From: an uncultured Ectothiorhodospiraceae bacterium
Lineage (GTDB): Bacteria; Pseudomonadota; Gammaproteobacteria; XJ16; Halofilaceae
DNA: 64,000 bases
NCBI GenBank assembly: GCA_913055615.1
Contig: CAJXKK010000004.1
Coordinates: 62,001-126,000 of the forward strand
Direction: 5' to 3'
Shown: positions 59,839-64,000 of the stretch, in pieces
Layout: each line of letters starts with the position of its first letter
How positions within the stretch are numbered: position 1 is the stretch's first letter
Translations under genes and position numbers: made by a program
Notes under the pieces: generated by a model
Told to the model about the DNA's origin: nothing
The model's input: only the letters and a program-made list of their open reading frames with translations
Databases searched by the model: none

Positions 59839-61039
59839 GGACTATACCGGCGAGGGCGGTGGCCGGCTGGCGGAGAACGTCATGCACTTCGCCCGGGTGC
59901 TGCGCACCGCCGGGCTGCCGATCGGCCCGGACAAGGTGGTCGATGCCCTGCGCGCCCTCGAGGTCGCTGGCGTGCGTCGGCGCGACGACTTCTACTGGAC
60001 GCTGCACGCCGTCTTCGTTGACCGGCGCGACCAGCGACACCTGTTCGATCAGGCCTTCCAGGTCTTCTGGCGCGATCCCCAGCTGCTCGATCGCATGCTG
60101 CAACTCCTCCTGCCCCAGGCGCCCGGCAGTAACGCACCCGAGCCGAACCCGCCGCCCGCGCGCCTGTCCGAGGCGCTCGCCGCCGGTCAGGAGCCGCCGC
60201 CCGCGGAAGAGGGCGAGGAGGACGAGACGGAGGTCGAGGCGAGCCTGACCTGGTCGGCCGAGGAGCGGCTGCAGACCGTGGACTTCGAGTCGATGACGGC
60301 GGCGGAGCAGGCCGATGCCCGGCGCGCCATCGCGCGCCTGAAGATGCCGGTCAAGCCGCTGGCCACACGGCGAACACGGGACGATCCCCGCGGTCGCCAG
60401 CCCGACATGCGGGCCACGATGCGCCAGTCGCTGCGCCAGGGCGGGGCGACGATCGATCTGCGCCACCGGGCGCGCGTACAGCGCACGCCGCCGCTGGTCG
60501 TGCTCTGCGACATCTCGGGGTCGATGGCCCAGTATTCGCGGATGTTCCTCCATTTCCTGCACGCCGTGACCAACGATCGCGATCGTGCCCATGTGTTCGT
60601 GTTCGGTACGCGGCTGACGAATATCACCCGCCACCTGCGTGTCCGCGATGTCGACGAGGCCCTGGAGCGCACCGGGCGTGTGGTGACCGACTGGGCGGGC
60701 GGCACACGCATCGGCGCCTGCCTGCACGAGTTCAACTTCCGCTGGGCGCGGCGGCTGCTTGGCCAGGGCGCCACGGTGCTGCTGGTCACCGATGGCCTGG
60801 ACCGCGAGGCGGGCGAGGGCGTCGCCGATGAGATGGCCCGCCTGCAGCGCTCGGCCCGGCGGCTGATCTGGCTCAACCCACTGCTGCGCTGGTCGGGCTT
60901 CGAGGCGAAGGCCGGTGGCGCGCGCGCCATGCTGCCGTGGGTCGATGAGTTCCGCCCCGTGCACAACATCCGCAGCCTGGTGGCGCTGGCCGATGCCCTG
61001 AGCGGGCACGCGCACGCGCCGATACGGCGGACCGCATGA
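59831..61039 (+). CDS. coxE: von Willebrand A-domain protein CoxE
   Basis: A 402-residue VWA protein with a MIDAS motif DISGSMAQYSR (about residue 225), TDGLD and a conserved GGTRIGACLHEFN segment. N-terminal half (residues 1-150) is helical with a Glu-rich linker. Partner of CoxD in maturation of Mo-hydroxylases. The 4-bp ATGA overlap with the next gene couples translation. Confidence 0.93.
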
Positions 61040-61614
61040 TCACCGGGGTGCTGTTGGCGGCAGGCCGGGGCGAGCGCTTCGGCGGGGACAAACTGAACGC
61101 GCGACTCCCTGACGGTCGCACGGTCGCGGTGGCGGCCGCCGAGACGATGGTCGCATCCCTGCCGCGTGTGCTGGCGGTGACGCGACCAGGTGATGAATCA
61201 CTTGTCATCACTCTGGAAGCCGCCGGTTGCCATGTCGTCGTCTGCGATCGCGCGGACGAAGGGATGGGCGCGAGTCTGGCCTGCGGAGTAGCCGCCAGCC
61301 GTGCCGCCACCGGCTGGGTGATCGCGCTGGCCGATATGCCCGCGATCCGGACCGCGACCGTCGCGGCGATCGCGGCAACCCTGGCCGACGGCGCCCACCT
61401 GGCCGCACCGACGTACCACGGCAGGCGCGGCCACCCGGTCGGTTTCGCGGGCCGGCTCGGTCCCGAGCTGGCCGCACTCGGCGGTGATGAGGGCGCACGG
61501 CGCATCCTGGCCGGCCACCAGACCGAGCTGGAATGCGTCGCGGTCGAGGACACCGGCATACTGTATGACATCGATACGCCCGGCGACCTCGCGCGCTCGG
61601 CGGATGATGCGTAG
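61036..61614 (+). CDS. molybdenum cofactor cytidylyltransferase, MocA-like
   Basis: A 192-residue nucleotidyltransferase of the MobA/MocA family. Nucleotide motif LLAAGRGERFGGDKL, the metal-binding LADMP and the GRRGHPVGF substrate motif are present. MocA turns molybdopterin into its cytosine dinucleotide, the cofactor of CoxL-type and XDH-type enzymes with MCD. A dedicated gene at this locus shows the enzyme uses MCD. Confidence 0.85.
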   Translation: MITGVLLAAGRGERFGGDKLNARLPDGRTVAVAAAETMVASLPRVLAVTRPGDESLVITLEAAGCHVVVCDRADEGMGASLACGVAASRAATGWVIALADMPAIRTATVAAIAATLADGAHLAAPTYHGRRGHPVGFAGRLGPELAALGGDEGARRILAGHQTELECVAVEDTGILYDIDTPGDLARSADDA

Positions 61615-61717
61615 CGGTATGCGTGGTGGCGACGGCTGGAACGTGATCATGGGATTGGACTTCCGCGAGAAACACGCAGCGGGTGCGAGCAGCCCGCTTC
61701 CCGGTGGGATCCCTCCT

Positions 61718-62509
61718 GTGTCCGGCCTGGCTGTCCGGCGATCACGGCGATGCCCGGCCCTGCTGGCCGTAGTGCTGCTCGCCGTCGCCTGTACCCGCGC
61801 CGGCGACGCGCGGGCCGGGGAGGCGCTGGTCGCGGTGGCGACCAACTTCGCCGAAGTGATGCCGCCGCTGGTGGAAGCCTTTGAAGGCAGAAGCGGTCAC
61901 GAGCTGCGCTATACGACGGGTTCCACCGGCCAGCTCTATGCGCAGATCAGCAAGCGTGCGCCGTTCGACGCTTTCCTCGCCGCGGACACCGAACGCCCGG
62001 AGCGGCTGGTCGCCGAGGAGCGGGCGGTCGCGACCAGCCGCTTTACCTATGCACGTGGGCGGCTCGTGCTGTGGAGCCGCGACGCGAACCGCATCGAGGC
62101 CGATGGGGCCGGCACGCTGCGGGATGCGCCGCCGCGCAAACTGGCGATGGCCAATCCGCGACTCGCCCCCTATGGCGCCGCCGCCCGCGAGACCCTGGAA
62201 CGTCTTGGTCTGTGGGACGAATTCAAGCCGCGGATCGCCATGGCACAGAACGTGGGCCAGGCCTACGCCATGGTCCACATGGGCGCCGCGGAAATGGGTT
62301 TTGTCGCGCGCTCGGCCTTGCCGGCGAAAGACGGGGATGCGCCCGGAAGCCACTGGCCCGTGCCGGCGGCGCTCCATGATCCCATCCGCCAGGATGCCGT
62401 GCTGCTCGCCCGATCCGAGGACAATGCGGCCGCGCGCGCCTTTCTCGACTTCCTCGCCGGTCCGCAGGGCCGCAGGATCATCGCGGACCACGGTTATGAG
62501 ATGGAGTAG
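61718..62509 (+). CDS. modA: molybdate-binding protein ModA
   Basis: A 263-residue periplasmic substrate-binding protein with an N-terminal signal (SGLAVRRSRRCPALLAVVLLAVACTRAG; a possible but imperfect lipobox) followed by ALVAVATNFAEVMPPLVEAF and the TGSTGQLYAQI and DAFLAADTERP anion-site segments. GTG at 61718 gives a sensible signal peptide; an ATG at 61649 would add 23 residues. The stop is 3 bp before modB's TTG. Supplies Mo to this locus's own cofactor pathway; tungstate or other oxyanions are also possible. Confidence 0.85.
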   Translation: MSGLAVRRSRRCPALLAVVLLAVACTRAGDARAGEALVAVATNFAEVMPPLVEAFEGRSGHELRYTTGSTGQLYAQISKRAPFDAFLAADTERPERLVAEERAVATSRFTYARGRLVLWSRDANRIEADGAGTLRDAPPRKLAMANPRLAPYGAAARETLERLGLWDEFKPRIAMAQNVGQAYAMVHMGAAEMGFVARSALPAKDGDAPGSHWPVPAALHDPIRQDAVLLARSEDNAAARAFLDFLAGPQGRRIIADHGYEME

Positions 62510-62512
62510 CGC

Positions 62513-63190
62513 TTGAGCCTGCCCGAACTCGGCCCGCTCTGGCTGTCGCTGCAGCTCGCCGGCGTAAGTACGCTGATCCTGCTGCTCGCGGGTACGCCAC
62601 TCGCCTGGTGGCTGGCGCACACCGGCTCGCGTGCCCGAGCGCCGATCGAGGCGATCACGGCGCTGCCACTGGTACTGCCGCCCACCGTGCTCGGCTTCTA
62701 CCTGCTGCTCCTGCTCAGTCCCGACTCGTTTCTCGGTGGCCTGTGGTTCAGCGCGACCGATTCGGCGCTCACCTTCTCCTTCAGCGGCCTGGTCGTCGCC
62801 TCGGTCGTCTACTCGCTGCCCTTCACCGTGCAGCCGCTGCAGGGCGCCTTCGAGGCGCTCGGCCGCGGGCCCATGGAGGCCGCCGCCAGCCTGCGCGCGG
62901 GTCCGCTCGACGCCTTCTTCACCGTGGCCACGCCACTGGCCCTGCGCGGCTATATCACCGCGGCCGTGCTGACCTTCGCCCACACCGTCGGCGAGTTCGG
63001 CGTGGTGCTCATGGTCGGCGGCAACATCCCCGGCGAGACCCGGGTGATATCGATCGCCATCTACGAGCATGTCGAGACCATCGACTATGCGGCGGCGCAC
63101 AGCCTGTCGATCATCCTGCTGGTGTTCTCGTTCGTCGTCCTGCTCGGCGTCTATACCTCGAACCGCCGCTTCCCGGTCCGGGTGGGCTGA
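62513..63190 (+). CDS. modB: molybdate ABC transporter permease ModB
   Basis: A 225-residue inner-membrane permease with five hydrophobic segments, the LPPTVLGFYLLLLLS motif, and the permease-ATPase coupling loop EALGRGPMEAAASLRAGPLDAF. Starts at TTG 62513, with GGAG about 8 nt upstream and no ATG in frame. One base separates its stop from modC. Confidence 0.93.
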   Translation: MSLPELGPLWLSLQLAGVSTLILLLAGTPLAWWLAHTGSRARAPIEAITALPLVLPPTVLGFYLLLLLSPDSFLGGLWFSATDSALTFSFSGLVVASVVYSLPFTVQPLQGAFEALGRGPMEAAASLRAGPLDAFFTVATPLALRGYITAAVLTFAHTVGEFGVVLMVGGNIPGETRVISIAIYEHVETIDYAAAHSLSIILLVFSFVVLLGVYTSNRRFPVRVG

Positions 63191-63191
63191 T

Positions 63192-64000
63192 ATGACCCGC
63201 CTCGCCGTCAACATCCGTCGTGATTTCCCGGATTTCCGCCTGGCGATCGCCCACGACTTCGAGTTGCGTGGCATCACCGCACTGTTCGGCCCAAGCGGGG
63301 GTGGCAAGACGACGCTGCTGCGATCGATCGCCGGCCATGAGCGCCGTGCCGCCGGGCGTATCGCCCACAACGGCGAGATCTGGCAGGAAGGCGGGCACTG
63401 GATACCGCCCCATCGCCGCGGTGTCGGCTATGTCGCCCAGAATCCGCAGTTGTTTCCCCATCTCAGTGTCGCCGGCAACCTGCGGTACGCCGCGCGTCGC
63501 GCGCCGGCCGACGCCGACGGCACCGGCTTCGACGAAGTGCTCGAGCGCCTCGACCTGCAGTCGCTGCTCGCGCGCCGCCCGGACGTACTCTCCGGCGGCG
63601 AACGCCAGCGCGTCGCCCTGGGCCGCGCGCTGCTGACCCGTCCGCGGCTGCTGCTCATGGACGAACCCCTGGCCGGCCTCGATATCCAGCGCAAGACGCG
63701 CCTGCTGCCCTACATCGCGCGCCTGCCCGCCGCGTTCGGCATTCCGATCATCTATGTCACGCACGCGGTCGATGAAGTGATCCGCCTCGGCGACCGCATG
63801 GTGGTCCTCAGGGAGGGCGGCGTGTTCGCGGCCGGCGGGGTGACCGAATTACTGGAGCGGCTCGACCTCGCCGAGGCGACGGGGCGGTTCGAGGCGGGCA
63901 CCGTGCTGAGCGGCGAGATAGTCGGCCACGATGAGACCTTCAAAACGAGCCGGGTAAGCGTGGGCGAACAGGTGCTCGACATGCCCCGGGCACCGATGGC
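63192..64000 (+). CDS. modC: molybdate ABC transporter ATPase ModC (partial)
   Basis: Runs off the end of the window; 269 codons are visible. Walker A GPSGGGKTTLL, Q-loop in AQNPQLFPHL, signature LSGGERQRVALGRA and Walker B LLLMDEPLAGLD are present, followed by an H-loop (VTHAVDEV). The ModC-specific C-terminal Mop domain is expected downstream and is not visible. ATG at 63192, one base after modB. The C-terminus is cut off. Confidence 0.95.
   Translation, partial: MTRLAVNIRRDFPDFRLAIAHDFELRGITALFGPSGGGKTTLLRSIAGHERRAAGRIAHNGEIWQEGGHWIPPHRRGVGYVAQNPQLFPHLSVAGNLRYAARRAPADADGTGFDEVLERLDLQSLLARRPDVLSGGERQRVALGRALLTRPRLLLMDEPLAGLDIQRKTRLLPYIARLPAAFGIPIIYVTHAVDEVIRLGDRMVVLREGGVFAAGGVTELLERLDLAEATGRFEAGTVLSGEIVGHDETFKTSRVSVGEQVLDMPRAPM

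Overview
The window is high-GC, gene-dense DNA from a gammaproteobacterium. The order hfq-hflX-hflK-hflC-DUF2065-hisZ-purA-tRNA-Leu-rnr-rlmB, followed later by rpsF-rpsR-DUF2232-rplI-dnaB-alr, is a classic gammaproteobacterial housekeeping cluster. The extra genes (DAB inorganic carbon pump with carbonic anhydrase, sulfide/persulfide genes, bd/CIO-type oxidase, a xanthine dehydrogenase/CO-dehydrogenase-family molybdoenzyme) suggest a chemolithotrophic or mixotrophic, possibly autotrophic, Ectothiorhodospiraceae-like organism. That placement is inference; no 16S rRNA gene is present.

Layout. 1-5200: complete succinate dehydrogenase operon with assembly factors (DUF1674, sdhCDAB, sdhE, ygfX, a TPR protein). 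5461-12046: hfq-hflXKC, hisZ, purA. 12125-15492: tRNA-Leu(CAG), rnr, rlmB. 15471-21207: inserted inorganic-carbon island (beta-carbonic anhydrase, LysR regulator, dabB, dabA), closed by a 400-bp nested inverted-repeat element. 21766-28130: ribosomal protein operon, dnaB interrupted by a 494-residue intein, alr. 28210-34557: mixed genes (PQQ-propeller lipoprotein, FdxA, GalU, TspO, glyoxalase-type protein, FrnE-like DsbA, AhpD-like protein, TetR). 34638-37942: icd and aceK, the kinase/phosphatase that controls Icd. 38061-43616: sulfur module (DUF442/persulfide dioxygenase fusion, SulP transporter, an internally deleted sulfide:quinone oxidoreductase remnant, 1-Cys peroxiredoxin, second persulfide-dioxygenase-like protein). 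43737-51085: cydAB with cydDC, a DUF2892 protein and a Crp/Fnr regulator, with an FNR-type box upstream of cydA. 51326-64000: one long plus-strand molybdoenzyme locus: split XdhC, a SufS-like desulfurase, a SufU-like scaffold, coxG, coxSLM (form II signature), coxD, coxE, a MocA-like cytidylyltransferase and modABC, with modC running off the end.

How it fits together. The molybdoenzyme locus looks self-sufficient: molybdate import (ModABC), cofactor cytidylation (MocA), cofactor binding/sulfuration (split XdhC plus SufS-like desulfurase), Fe-S assembly (SufU-like), metal-centre maturation and membrane anchoring (CoxD/E/G), and the structural subunits. The active-site loop is AYRGAGR, not the form I AYxCSFR, so the substrate cannot be called CO from sequence. 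Dispersed palindromic repeats sit in three intergenic gaps (dabA-rpsF, icd-aceK, coxM-coxD), two of them bordering accessory islands. I saw no CRISPR array, IS transposase or phage gene.
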